Assembly (NCBI GenBank): GCA_965215215.1
Contig: OZ244043.1
Coordinates: 3,410,001 to 3,474,000, forward strand
DNA length: 64,000 bases
Source: CALDTK01 sp965215215
Lineage (GTDB): Bacteria > Bacteroidota > Bacteroidia > Chitinophagales > Saprospiraceae
Direction of reading: 5' to 3'
How positions within the stretch are numbered: the first letter of the stretch is position 1; every line of letters begins with the position of its first letter. Both the position numbers and the translations under genes were made by a program. Below the pieces are notes generated by a model that did no database searches, was not told the origin of the DNA, and saw only the letters and a list, made by a program, of their open reading frames with translations. Shown piece after piece: positions 27,208 to 35,972 of the stretch.

Positions 27208-30200
27208 ATGGCTACGCATCCCTTTCAGAAACTTCTCGTTGCGAACCGCGGAGAGATCGCGATTCGAGTATTACGTGCGGCCTCCGAGCTCGACCTGCGA
27301 ACCGTGGCTATCTATACGCGCGAAGACCGCTATTCCTTGCACCGGTACAAGGCCGACGAATCGTACGAAATCGGTGCGGCCGACGAACCGCTCAAGCCCT
27401 ACCTCGACATCGAGGCGATTATCGCCTGCGCGAAGGCCTGCGGGGCGGAGGCCATCCACCCGGGCTACGGTTTCCTGAGCGAGAGCCTGAAGTTCGCCAC
27501 GCGCTGCGACGAGGAGGGGATCGTGTTCATCGGTCCGAGCCCGCACGCGATGTCGCAGATGGGGGATAAGCGGCAGACCAAAGAGCTGGCTCGCCGCTGT
27601 GACGTACCCATTATCGAGGACAGCAAGGAAGAGATTACGAGCATCGAGGTGGCCAGCCGCGAGGCCGAGCGAATCGGCTACCCGATCATGGTGAAGGCCG
27701 CCGCCGGGGGTGGCGGACGCGGGATGCGCGTGGTGAGGGAGCCCAAACGGCTCGAGGCCGCCTGGCGGGAGGCGAGTAGCGAGGCCGAGCGCGCCTTCGG
27801 CGACGGCTCGGTGTTCTTGGAGCGCTTCGTGGAGAGTCCGAAGCACATCGAGGTGCAGCTGCTCGGCGATACGCACGGCAACCTGGTGCACCTCTACGAG
27901 CGCGACTGCTCCATCCAGCGCCGCTTCCAGAAGGTGGTCGAGGTGGCGCCCTGCAAGACCCTGCCGGAGTACGTGAAGCAGAAGCTCTACGACTACGCGC
28001 TGCGGCTCGGCCACGAGGCGGGCTACTCCTGCGCGGGCACGGCCGAGTTCCTCGTCGATCCGCAGCACAATATTTTCTTTATCGAGGTCAATCCCCGGGT
28101 GCAGGTCGAGCACACCGTCACCGAGGAGGTGACCGGCATCGACATCGTGCGCTCGCAGCTCCTCGTGTGCATGGGTAAGCGACTCTCCGATCCGGAGCTG
28201 CGGCTCTTCGCGCAGGAGCAGATCCCGCTCAACGGCTTCGCGATTCAGTGTCGGGTTACGACCGAGGATCCGGCGAACGACTTTAAGCCCGATTACGGTA
28301 CGCTCACCGCTTACCGGTCGGCTTCGGGTTTCGGCATCCGCCTCGACGCGGGTTCGGCCTACCCGGGGGCGGTCATCAGTCCGTTTTTCGACAGCCTACT
28401 TGTCAAAGTGACCGCCCGCGGCCGCACGCTCACCGGGGCGGCGCAGCGACTCCACCGGGCGCTGCGCGAGTTCCGGGTGCGCGGTGTGAGCACGAACGCG
28501 GATTTCCTGCTCAACCTGCTCCGCGATCCGGATTTCCTCTCGGGCGAGTACACGGTCGACTACCTCAAGGACCACCCCGAGCTCTTCGAGCTTCCCGTGC
28601 GGCGCGACCGCGGTACCAAGGTGCTCCGCTACCTCGCCGATACGATCGTCAACGGCAACGCGAGTGTGGCCGGGCGCATAGATGCGGCCGAGGCGGCGCG
28701 GATGCGGACTCCGATCGTGCCGAAGCCCAAAGCACCGGTCGTAGCCGAGCCGAACGCGCAGAACTTACGCAGCCTGCTCCTCGCCTCCGGGGCCGATGCC
28801 TTCACCGCGGCGGTGAAGGCCGATCCGCGGATCCAATACACCGACACCACCTTCCGCGATGCGCACCAGAGCCTGCTCGCCACCCGGATGCGCACGCGCG
28901 ACATGCTGGAGGTGGCGAGCGCCTACGCCCGCGACCACGGCGACGATTTGTTCAGTCTCGAGATGTGGGGCGGCGCCACCTTCGACGTCGCGCTCCGCTT
29001 CCTGCGCGAAGACCCCTGGGAGCGCCTCACCCTCCTGCGCGAGGCGATGCCGAACGTGTGCTTCCAGATGCTGCTGCGCGGCTCTAACGGGGTGGGGTAC
29101 AAGGCCTACCCCGACAATCTAGTTGAAGCCTTCACCATCAAAGCCGCCGAACGGGGCATCGACGTGTTCCGCATCTTCGACGCGCTCAACTGGGTGGAAT
29201 CGCTCCGGCCCGCCATCCGCACCGTGCGCGAGCGGACGGGCGCGGTGGCCGAGGCCTGCTTGTGCTACACCGGCGACCTGAGCGATCCGGCGGAGGATAA
29301 GTACACCTGGCAGTACTACGTCGATCTCGCCCGCGAGCTCGAAGACGCCGGGGCCCACATGCTCGCCATCAAGGATATGGCCGGGCTGCTGAAGCCGCGT
29401 GCGGCCGAGCTGCTGATTCCGGCGCTCCAGTCCGCCGTCGATCTCCCGATCCACCTGCACACCCACGATACCTCGGGTATTCAGAGCGCGACCTACCTCG
29501 CGGCCGTCCGTGCCGGGGTCGACGTGATCGACTGCGCGATCGCCGGCATGAGCGGGCTCACCTCGCAGCCCAACTTCAACTCCACGGTGGCGATGTTGGA
29601 GGGTTCGGAGCGCGAGCGCGCCATCGACTTGCACTCGCTCAACGCCTACAGCAGCTACTGGGAGGCCACGCGCACCTACTACTACCCCTTCGAAACGGAG
29701 TTGCGTTCGGGTACGGCCGACATCTACGATTCAGAGATCCCCGGCGGGCAGTACTCCAACCTACGGCCGCAGGCGCGCGGGCTCGGGCTCGACGACCGCT
29801 TCGAGGAGGTGAAGCACAACTACGAGCTCGCCGACCGGATGCTCGGTCGCCTCATCAAGGTCACGCCGTCGAGCAAGGTCGTCGGCGACCTGGCGCTGTT
29901 CATGACCTCCAACAACCTCACCCCGGCCGAGGTGCTGAAGCCGGACAATAACCTCAGCTTTCCGGACTCGGTGCGCCAGCTCTTACGCGGCGATTTGGGT
30001 CAGGCCCCCGGTGGCTTCCCCGCCGACATTCAGGCGGCCGTGCTCCAGGGCGAGCAGCCCTACACCGATCGGCCTAACGCCCACCTCGAGCCCGTCCATT
30101 TCGACGCTGAGCGAGCGGCTTTCGCCAAAACCTACGGCGAGCAGCCGAGCGAAACCGACTTGCTGAGCAGCCTGCTGTATCCGGAGGTGTTTGCGAAGTA

Positions 30201-30672
30201 CTGGGCGTTTAAGGAGGAGTACGGCGAGGTGTTGCCGATCCCAACACCCTCCTTCTTCTACGGCATGGCCCCCAACGACGAGATCGACGTGGAGCTGGAG
30301 CGCGGCAAGACCATCAACGTGAAGTATCTCTCGCGCACCGTCACGAGCGACGCGGGCGAGGTGTTGGTCCTCTTCCGCCTCAACGGGCAGACGCGTTCGG
30401 AGGTGACCTTCGACGAGCACGCGAACGTGGAGGTGGTTCGGAACCGGCGGGCCGAGGGCGAGCAGGAAGTCGGGGCGCCGCTGCAGGGCGCCGTGAGTCG
30501 CGTGCTCGTGAAGGTGGGGGATGAGGTAGAAGCCGGCGAACCGCTCTTCGTGCTCGAGGCAATGAAAATGGAGAGTACGGTAACGGCGCCGGTTGCGGGC
30601 GTTGTGCGGGAGGTGGTGCTGGGCGCGAAGGCACTGGTCGCGCAGGGAGATTTGGTGGTGGTGTTGGAGTAG
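27208..30672 (+). CDS. pyc: Pyruvate carboxylase
   Basis: 1154 aa from the ATG at 27208. It carboxylates pyruvate to oxaloacetate using ATP and bicarbonate. Order of domains: biotin carboxylase (KLLVANRGEIAIRV, then the glycine-rich KAAAGGGGRGMRVV, and FFIEVNPRVQVEHTVTE), carboxyltransferase (TTFRDAHQSLLATRMRTRDM near residue 555, LHTHDTSGIQSATY), the PC-OADA domain, and a biotinyl carrier domain with EAMKMEST (K1120). The full-length single chain is usual for the enzyme. It feeds anaplerosis and gluconeogenesis. A dispersed-motif copy (30118-30131) encodes AFAKT. Confidence 0.97.
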   Translation: MATHPFQKLLVANRGEIAIRVLRAASELDLRTVAIYTREDRYSLHRYKADESYEIGAADEPLKPYLDIEAIIACAKACGAEAIHPGYGFLSESLKFATRCDEEGIVFIGPSPHAMSQMGDKRQTKELARRCDVPIIEDSKEEITSIEVASREAERIGYPIMVKAAAGGGGRGMRVVREPKRLEAAWREASSEAERAFGDGSVFLERFVESPKHIEVQLLGDTHGNLVHLYERDCSIQRRFQKVVEVAPCKTLPEYVKQKLYDYALRLGHEAGYSCAGTAEFLVDPQHNIFFIEVNPRVQVEHTVTEEVTGIDIVRSQLLVCMGKRLSDPELRLFAQEQIPLNGFAIQCRVTTEDPANDFKPDYGTLTAYRSASGFGIRLDAGSAYPGAVISPFFDSLLVKVTARGRTLTGAAQRLHRALREFRVRGVSTNADFLLNLLRDPDFLSGEYTVDYLKDHPELFELPVRRDRGTKVLRYLADTIVNGNASVAGRIDAAEAARMRTPIVPKPKAPVVAEPNAQNLRSLLLASGADAFTAAVKADPRIQYTDTTFRDAHQSLLATRMRTRDMLEVASAYARDHGDDLFSLEMWGGATFDVALRFLREDPWERLTLLREAMPNVCFQMLLRGSNGVGYKAYPDNLVEAFTIKAAERGIDVFRIFDALNWVESLRPAIRTVRERTGAVAEACLCYTGDLSDPAEDKYTWQYYVDLARELEDAGAHMLAIKDMAGLLKPRAAELLIPALQSAVDLPIHLHTHDTSGIQSATYLAAVRAGVDVIDCAIAGMSGLTSQPNFNSTVAMLEGSERERAIDLHSLNAYSSYWEATRTYYYPFETELRSGTADIYDSEIPGGQYSNLRPQARGLGLDDRFEEVKHNYELADRMLGRLIKVTPSSKVVGDLALFMTSNNLTPAEVLKPDNNLSFPDSVRQLLRGDLGQAPGGFPADIQAAVLQGEQPYTDRPNAHLEPVHFDAERAAFAKTYGEQPSETDLLSSLLYPEVFAKYWAFKEEYGEVLPIPTPSFFYGMAPNDEIDVELERGKTINVKYLSRTVTSDAGEVLVLFRLNGQTRSEVTFDEHANVEVVRNRRAEGEQEVGAPLQGAVSRVLVKVGDEVEAGEPLFVLEAMKMESTVTAPVAGVVREVVLGAKALVAQGDLVVVLE

Positions 30673-30708
30673 CTACTGCTAGAGTTTGGGATACATTGAA
30701 TCAGAGTA

Positions 30709-30756
30709 CTAGATAATATATTAGCTATCACACCTGAAATTTGCGTATCTAGCTAA
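30709..30756. promoter_or_regulatory. Nested inverted repeats upstream of hipB, likely operator
   Basis: CTAGATA (30709-30715) pairs with TATCTAG (30746-30752), and TTAGCTA (30721-30727) with TAGCTAA (30750-30756). The last arm ends 1 bp before the hipB ATG. HipB proteins bind palindromes in their own promoter, so this is a fitting operator, not tested. Confidence 0.55.
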
Positions 30757-30757
30757 C

Positions 30758-31057
30758 ATGTTATCCCGAACTTCCTACGCGTTAACCCGGCAACCCCGTG
30801 AAGTTAGTCTCGATCTCGCCGGCCGGTTACGCGTTTTGCGGAAGCGCGTCGGCTACACGCAGGCGGAGTTGGCGGAGCGCTCGGGCGTCTCGCTCGGCTC
30901 TTTGAAGCGTTTCGAGCAGTCGGGCCGTATTTCGTTGGAGAACCTGTTGGCACTCGCCCAGCTGCTCGGAAAGCTCGGGGACTTTGATACCATTTTTCCC
31001 TTAGAGCGTGATCTCCGGGAGATCGATCGCCTGTTTGATCGCGCAAGCCAACGCTGA
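30758..31057 (+). CDS. hipB: HipB-like antitoxin, XRE-family HTH
   Basis: 99 aa. The helix-turn-helix (LRVLRKRVGYTQAELAERSGVSLGSLKRFEQSG) covers residues ~26-62 and is of the Cro/CI type. The C-terminus is short and charged (LREIDRLFDRASQR). Its stop overlaps the hipA start (TGATG), the usual antitoxin-toxin coupling. It should repress its own promoter and bind HipA. A dispersed-motif copy (30833-30845) encodes VLRK within the HTH. Confidence 0.88.
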   Translation: MLSRTSYALTRQPREVSLDLAGRLRVLRKRVGYTQAELAERSGVSLGSLKRFEQSGRISLENLLALAQLLGKLGDFDTIFPLERDLREIDRLFDRASQR

Positions 31058-32274
31058 TGGAGCTGCTGGACGTGAAGCTCGCTTTTACGCCCGACGAACT
31101 AATCTCGGTTGGGCAGTTGGGCTCGGATGGTGGGCAGATTTACTTCCGCTACGCTAGCGATTTCTTGGCGCGTGGGCTCGACCTCTCGCCCATTCGTTTG
31201 CCGTTGCTACCGACCGCTCAACGGGTCGAGACTCAGGTATTCGACGGTCTTTTCGGCGTATTCGCAGATTCGCTACCCGGTGGGTGGGGGCGGTTGTTAC
31301 TCGATAGGGCGCTCGTTGCTAGAGGAGTTGATCTAGCCACCGTTGGCCCCTTGGCCCGGCTAGCTTACGTTGGCAGGAATGGTCCGGGAGCGCTAGTCTA
31401 CGAACCTGCCGTAGGGGAAGAAAATCGACTCACGTCGCTACCACCGCTCGACCAACTCGCCGATGAAGCGGCGGCGGTGCTACGCGGCGAAGGGGACACT
31501 GCGGTAGAAGACTTGCTGCCGCTCGGGGGCTCGAGCGGTGGGGCACGTCCGAAAATCTTGGTCAACTACAATCCGATTAGCGGGGAGCTGCGTCCGACAT
31601 TTCAGCCGCTCAAAGCGGGTGACGAGCCGTGGATCATCAAATTTTCGGCGGGGACCGATGCGTTTGACAGCGGTCCGATCGAGTTCGCGTACTACCAAAT
31701 GGCGCGGCTGGCCGGAATCGAGATGGCACCCTCGCGGCTTTTCCGCGGCGCGTCCGGACGGCAGTATTTCGGAACCAAACGCTTCGATCGGGATGGAGAG
31801 CGGCGTTTGCACTTCCATTCGGCGGCGGGGTTGATGCACGACAACTTCCGCTATTCGAGCATGGACTACGGACACCTCATCGATGCAGCTTACCAACTGG
31901 AACGTACGGCTGCGGTGAAGGAGCGGGTGCTTCGATTGGCGGCGTTCAATGTGTTCGCGCACAACCGGGATGATCACAGTAAGAATTTTTCTTTTCTGAT
32001 GGATGCAGATGGGCGTTGGTGCTTTGCACCCGCCTATGATTTGACGTATTCGGAGTCTGGTCACGGCCACCAGAGTTTGACGGTTGCAAGAGAGGGGAGA
32101 TTGCCGGGCAGGAGACACCTTATGAAGTTGGGGCGGCATTTCGACATTGCGAACGCAGGTGAAACGGTTGATCAAGTCCGTAATGCATTGGAAGGGTGGC
32201 TAAGTATTGCACAGAAAGTAGGCGTTGGAATTTACATGCGGAAGGTAATCGAGCGGGTTATTAATTATTCTTGA
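31057..32274 (+). CDS. hipA: HipA-like serine/threonine kinase toxin
   Basis: 405 aa. HipA-fold kinases inhibit growth by phosphorylating a translation factor (GltX in E. coli). Visible features: N-terminal subdomain with GLFADSLPGGWG-like block (FGVFADSLPGGWGRLL), glycine-rich loop LLPLGGSSGGARPK, ATP-binding Lys in WIIKF, catalytic loop NVFAHNRDDHSKNF and the metal-binding FAPAYDLTYS. All key residues appear intact. It is coupled to hipB. GC content drops toward the 3' end, at the edge of the AT-rich island. Confidence 0.92.
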   Translation: MELLDVKLAFTPDELISVGQLGSDGGQIYFRYASDFLARGLDLSPIRLPLLPTAQRVETQVFDGLFGVFADSLPGGWGRLLLDRALVARGVDLATVGPLARLAYVGRNGPGALVYEPAVGEENRLTSLPPLDQLADEAAAVLRGEGDTAVEDLLPLGGSSGGARPKILVNYNPISGELRPTFQPLKAGDEPWIIKFSAGTDAFDSGPIEFAYYQMARLAGIEMAPSRLFRGASGRQYFGTKRFDRDGERRLHFHSAAGLMHDNFRYSSMDYGHLIDAAYQLERTAAVKERVLRLAAFNVFAHNRDDHSKNFSFLMDADGRWCFAPAYDLTYSESGHGHQSLTVAREGRLPGRRHLMKLGRHFDIANAGETVDQVRNALEGWLSIAQKVGVGIYMRKVIERVINYS

Positions 32275-32504
32275 GCGAACAGCGCATGCTTTCAAAACCT
32301 GTTGCGCCAGATGCCTACACCACAACTTCAATCGATGGCCGTAAATTTGACGATAGCTTGCAACTGAGGATTTTGACATGTCCGCGGTGGCCTTGTAATA
32401 AATCATACATTATACTATTTGTCGCCTTTGTCGCAGCCAAGGTCACTATGCTCCGCATTCGAGCGCCAGTGAAAGAGTAGTCCCCAATCAAAAATAGCTA
32501 CTAA

Positions 32505-33191
32505 TTATAGATTAATTAGCAATATTACTACGCAAATGATTATGGCAATCACAAAGATCCACTCTGAAGTAGTATGCTGATAATTCTCAGTTATTTTACT
32601 GATAACTTGTTTGTCCTTATTCGCGCCTTGAGTTTGTTCGTCAACGGAGGTTTCATTTTTGACAATTCCTTGGAAATAATGATATAACTCATGATAGGTA
32701 TCGTTTCTAAGAGTTATGGATAACGTTTCCTTCTTTTCGATTGCAGTGTTTTCTGCCAGAATTTCAAAAGTTAACAAGGGATGCTTGAAATCTTTAATTA
32801 CGTATGTTTTTTCTCCTATTGGTTCGACCCCTCCAAATGGCTTTAAAAGTACTTTATTTGCATTTATCGTTTTCCACGAAAAGGTTACTCGTTCGTTATA
32901 CTTAAATGAATCACTACTTGCTTTAAAAAGCACGATAACGGGACTAAAGTTCTCGCCACGATTTTCTCTGTGACGTAACGATTCTGCCACCGCGTAATCA
33001 TAGCGCCTTCGTCTGACCGGATCAATTAGTATTTCATACGCTTCCTTGATTTGCCGGAACTGATGTGAAAAAAACTCGTCTCCTTGATTTGTGTCAGGAT
33101 GAAATTTAAATGAAAGCTTTCGGTATGACCTTCTGACTTCTTCGGGAGATGCATTTGAGGTTATACCTAAAATATAATAGTAGTCTTTCAT
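32505..33191 (-). CDS. J-domain protein with beta-sandwich-like middle and C-terminal membrane anchor
   Basis: 228 aa in AT-rich DNA. Residues 1-68 are a J domain (YYILGITSNASPEEVRRSYRKL, FHPDTN with the essential HPD, and YEILIDPVRRRRYD) that would stimulate an Hsp70. Residues ~82-165 read as beta strands with an Ig-like pattern (YNERVTFSWKTINANKVLL, GEKTYVIK). The last ~18 residues are a membrane helix (IFVIAIIICVVILLINL). There is no Gly/Phe region or zinc finger. It is a specialised membrane-bound co-chaperone rather than DnaJ itself. Its base composition and neighbours (hipBA, IS, PIN) mark it as acquired. Confidence 0.82.
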   Translation of the reverse strand: MKDYYYILGITSNASPEEVRRSYRKLSFKFHPDTNQGDEFFSHQFRQIKEAYEILIDPVRRRRYDYAVAESLRHRENRGENFSPVIVLFKASSDSFKYNERVTFSWKTINANKVLLKPFGGVEPIGEKTYVIKDFKHPLLTFEILAENTAIEKKETLSITLRNDTYHELYHYFQGIVKNETSVDEQTQGANKDKQVISKITENYQHTTSEWIFVIAIIICVVILLINL

Positions 33192-33221
33192 TTTGTTTCG
33201 TCGTCAAATTAATTGAGACTC

Positions 33222-34150
33222 AGAGCCTATTTGAATTGATGGATTCTTCTCTTCGTTCGGTCGTGTGGGGTCGAACGAACGAGAACTATCGGGAGGCATA
33301 CAGGGGGGTATGCGACTACCTAACCCCCGTACCTTGTCTCACCGATAGCCGGTCGAAGGTACGGGAGCCCGCGCTCGTGCGCCTCGTCGGCTCCCGCAAG
33401 CTCAAGCATCCCCTGCGTGCGATCGCCGAGGCGATCTTCTTCCAGCTGCGCACCGGGTGTCAGTGGGCCGAGCTCCCCCGCGAGCGCTTCCCGCCCGCGG
33501 GCACGGTCTACCGCCACTTCCGCAAGTGGGCCGATGCCTACGTGCTCGACAGGCTCAACGCCTTACTCGTCAAGCGCTTACGGGCACTCCCTCCCGCGGG
33601 TGACGCCCCCGCCACCGGACCCGAGCCGACCGCCTGCGTACTAGACTCGTAGTCGGTCAAGTCGCGGGTACGAGGCCGCCGCGCCAAGCGGGCCTTCGAC
33701 TGCCACGAGAAGGTAAACGGCGTGAAGTACCACACCGCGACCGAACCCGGGGCAACGTCCTGGCGTGTTTGGTGAGCGCGGGCAACGTCCACGACTCGCA
33801 GGCGATGCCCGAGCGGTTCGACGCGGTGCGCGCGGCGGGGTTCGGCGAGGTCCGCGTAGCGTACGCTCAACGCCGCCTACGGGGGCTTCGAGCGCGGGGC
33901 GGCGGCGCGGGGGTTCACCGTAGAGATCGTCAAGCGCTCGGATTCCACGGAGGCTAACCGGCTGAAAGCCAAGGGTAAGACGTTCGTCCCGTTGCCGAAG
34001 CGGTGGGTCATCGATCGGACGTTCTTGTGGCTGACGTGGTCCCGGCGGCGGTGCGCGAGCTACGACCGCCTCACGCAGGTCATCGAGGCGTGGGTGCTGC
34101 TCGGGTCCCTACGCCACACATTGTCGAAGATGTAAATTCAAATACGCTCT
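33222..34150 (+). mobile_element. Decayed IS5-like insertion sequence with terminal inverted repeats
   Basis: The left end AGAGCCTATTTGAATTGA (33222-33239) and the right end, reading inward AGAGCGTATTTGAATTTA (34133-34150), match at 16 of 18 bases. They enclose a broken transposase. GC content jumps at both ends. The target duplication is not clear. The right end has fused with the PIN gene. Confidence 0.85.
33240..34135 (+). pseudogene. IS5-family transposase, broken
   Basis: Encoded fragments read in order: IAEAIFFQLRTGCQWAELPR and TVYRHFRKWADAYVLDRL (N-terminal DUF4096-type domain), then VLDS-stop-SVKS, where the family has DSQS, so a CAG has become TAG near 33650. A frame change follows near 33770 (LVSAGNVHDSQAM) and another near 33865 (LNAAYGGFERGAAARGF, PLPKRWVIDRTFLWLTWSRR). 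The C-terminal catalytic Glu region is recognisable. It cannot make a working transposase. The terminal TAA lies in the right inverted repeat. Confidence 0.88.
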
Positions 34151-34519
34151 TAAACCAAAATGGCTAGCCGTTGCGGCGATCCATAGATCGTTTTTATCCA
34201 TGTTTCTTGCGGTAAATTCCTTTCCTCTTACACTTCTCTTTCCTTGACTAAACGCGTTAATGTCCCCATATTGTGATAATATTTCGCCGTAATCAATTCC
34301 AATCTTTCCTATTGCGGATAGGATCTTTTCTAATTTTGCTACCTTTCGATCGCCTAACTTATTTTTCTTGATAATAGCGTCTAACTCACCCTGCGTGACT
34401 ACCGAGATGTATAGGTCATGTTCACCGCCAAAAAGATTGTACCTTTTTTCAATTTCCTGAGCATACTGATTATCTCTTCCATAAATGATTGCGATGTTGG
34501 TGTCAAGCAGGTAATTCAT
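34109..34519 (-). pseudogene. PIN-domain toxin (VapC-like), 3' end replaced by IS sequence
   Basis: 136 aa open frame in AT-rich DNA. The PIN catalytic residues visible are Asp in LLDTNI, Glu in TQGELDAII and Asp in KNDLWIAATA. The IS boundary at 34150 falls after residue 123 (HFGL); the last 13 residues are translated from the insertion sequence. The usual fourth acidic residue (TxDxDF block) is missing. The RNase activity is probably lost or weakened. The antitoxin-like gene is 8 bp upstream. Confidence 0.8.
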
Positions 34520-34527
34520 TCCGAGGT

Positions 34528-34827
34528 TTAGTCAATGGAGTTTAACAGGTCCTGAACGGACTGATCCCACTCCCCATCTACATCGGTAGCAATAATCTCC
34601 TGAAAAGACAAGGGCGCCAGGTTTTGATTTTTTCTAATTGACTCCAATGATACCCCGTGCTTCAGCTTTATAGTCTTTATTGCCCCAGCATCTGTTTCTA
34701 GATTTGGGGCAGAGGGAGTGTCGTCCATCGCTGTAAGCGTATTATAAACATCTCTGAGTTTCTCAGCATCATCCGTGCGCATGATGATATCGATGATGTT
34801 GTACCGAAGGTTGCGTAGCGTGACCAT
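34528..34827 (-). CDS. Probable antitoxin partner of the PIN toxin
   Basis: 99 aa from the ATG at 34827. It precedes the PIN gene by 8 bp on the same strand. The N-terminal half is helical (IDIIMRTDDAEKLRDVYNTL). The rest (IKLKHGVSLESIRKNQNLAPLSFQEI) resembles the small, acidic C-termini of antitoxins that wrap a toxin. I recognise no named family; the role comes from position and size. Confidence 0.6.
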   Translation of the reverse strand: MVTLRNLRYNIIDIIMRTDDAEKLRDVYNTLTAMDDTPSAPNLETDAGAIKTIKLKHGVSLESIRKNQNLAPLSFQEIIATDVDGEWDQSVQDLLNSID

Positions 34828-35351
34828 AAGGATTCGTTTGACGATTGTAGATGCACTGAACACGTGTCAGTATTAGGCAAATTTAGTTCTCAATGAGATT
34901 TTCTTTACAAACTCACTCTCCATGTCTGACAATATACAGCACTTCCTTACACGCCGTTAAGGCTTTTGTGCCTCTAATGCCCTAACGGATATCTCGTCGC
35001 TTCACTGAAGCCTGTCTCGTTTTAGCGAAAGCCGCCACGTGTCGATGGTCTTCAGCCGCACCAGTGATAACGCGCTTTAGCTGACCCAAGCGCACAAGAT
35101 AATTGGCCTAGCAGCAAGAACCTCAATTCTCATGCTCTTCAGTTCGGAGCAGACGGACTGATTGTATTGCTCAAGACAACTATGCAATCCAAGTTACGAG
35201 GATTGCGTACCAGTACGCGTACCCGCATGATACAGTCATGCTAGCATCCAGCTGATTGCAGTAGAAAGAGTATTTCTCCTACACCGAGAAAACTGCCCGG
35301 TAGATAGATGTGGTAAGGAATATGCGGCGAAAGCACCGGAGGGACAGCGGA
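34828..35351. other. Non-coding stretch at island edge
   Basis: No convincing gene. It holds an imperfect inverted repeat (CCGTTAAGGC at 34954-34963 and GCCCTAACGG at 34979-34988) and one dispersed-motif copy. Short broken frames suggest decayed sequence at the right border of the AT-rich island. Confidence 0.6.
35019..35032 (+). repeat. Dispersed motif GTTTTAGCGAAAGC
   Basis: Intergenic copy of the recurrent 14-mer in the non-coding stretch right of the toxin-antitoxin island. Confidence 0.8.
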
Positions 35352-35972
35352 TTAGGCGCGCTGGCCCGACCTGCGGTATCCGTATGCTACACCGGCCACT
35401 AACAGTACACTAAGGCTTAGGATCACGGCCGGGCTACCGAGAGAAAGCGATGCCTCTACGGAACTCAGCTCGTGCAGCCGTCCATCCCTAAGGCTCAAGC
35501 TGGCCGTATGCCCGTTCTCGGCCGTTAGCTCGAATTGCTGTTTCTCGGTGCCCGATTTCAGGATGACCAAGACACTCTTGTTGTGGTGGATATCCGCAAA
35601 CGCGGTATTGGTCACCTCGATCTCGGTGAAGGCCTCGGGCACGGCCGCAAGGGCGAAGGCAACCTTGGTTTCGTGACCGAGGGCCACCCGCGTGGACGTT
35701 AGGGCCACCGCCTCCCCATCTCCAAAACGTACCGAAACGGTACGCTGCAGGTGCTTGGCCACCAAGTCCTGAAAGGCCTCCGGGGTGGCGTAAGCGTCTT
35801 CACCGTAGTGGGTTCGGACCTCGTGCTGAAAGGCGGTCAGGGAGGCAACGAGGTGGAGTTCCCAGGCTCCGTCGGCCCGCTCGACGAGTAGGGTGGTGGA
35901 AAGATCCGCTTGGTGGGCGATGCCAACCGTGCCGCCGAGCAGCAGTAGGAACAAGAAAATACTTTTCATCAC
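35352..35972 (-). CDS. Secreted membrane-anchored protein with predicted N-terminal histidine
   Basis: 206 aa. A signal peptide (SIFLFLLLLGGTVGIA) should be cut before HQADLSTT, leaving a histidine as the first mature residue. Residues ~20-165 are beta-rich. Near residue 127 is FADIHHNKS, a DxH arrangement. A C-terminal helix (PAVILSLSVLLVAGVAYG) followed by YRRSGQR anchors it. An N-terminal His with a later DxH is how CopC-type copper sites are built, but overall CopC similarity is not evident, so metal binding is a hypothesis. Its start overlaps the stop of the YHYH gene (ATGA), so the two are coupled. Confidence 0.75.
   Translation of the reverse strand: MMKSIFLFLLLLGGTVGIAHQADLSTTLLVERADGAWELHLVASLTAFQHEVRTHYGEDAYATPEAFQDLVAKHLQRTVSVRFGDGEAVALTSTRVALGHETKVAFALAAVPEAFTEIEVTNTAFADIHHNKSVLVILKSGTEKQQFELTAENGHTASLSLRDGRLHELSSVEASLSLGSPAVILSLSVLLVAGVAYGYRRSGQRA

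Noticed and set aside
32271..32480. 69-aa frame after hipA
   Set aside because: No start context, no family features, and only 210 bp in a low-information gap.
34954..34988. Inverted repeat as a tRNA or attachment-site remnant
   Set aside because: No cloverleaf or T-loop sequence is visible; it remains only an imperfect hairpin. I saw no tRNA or rRNA anywhere in the window.
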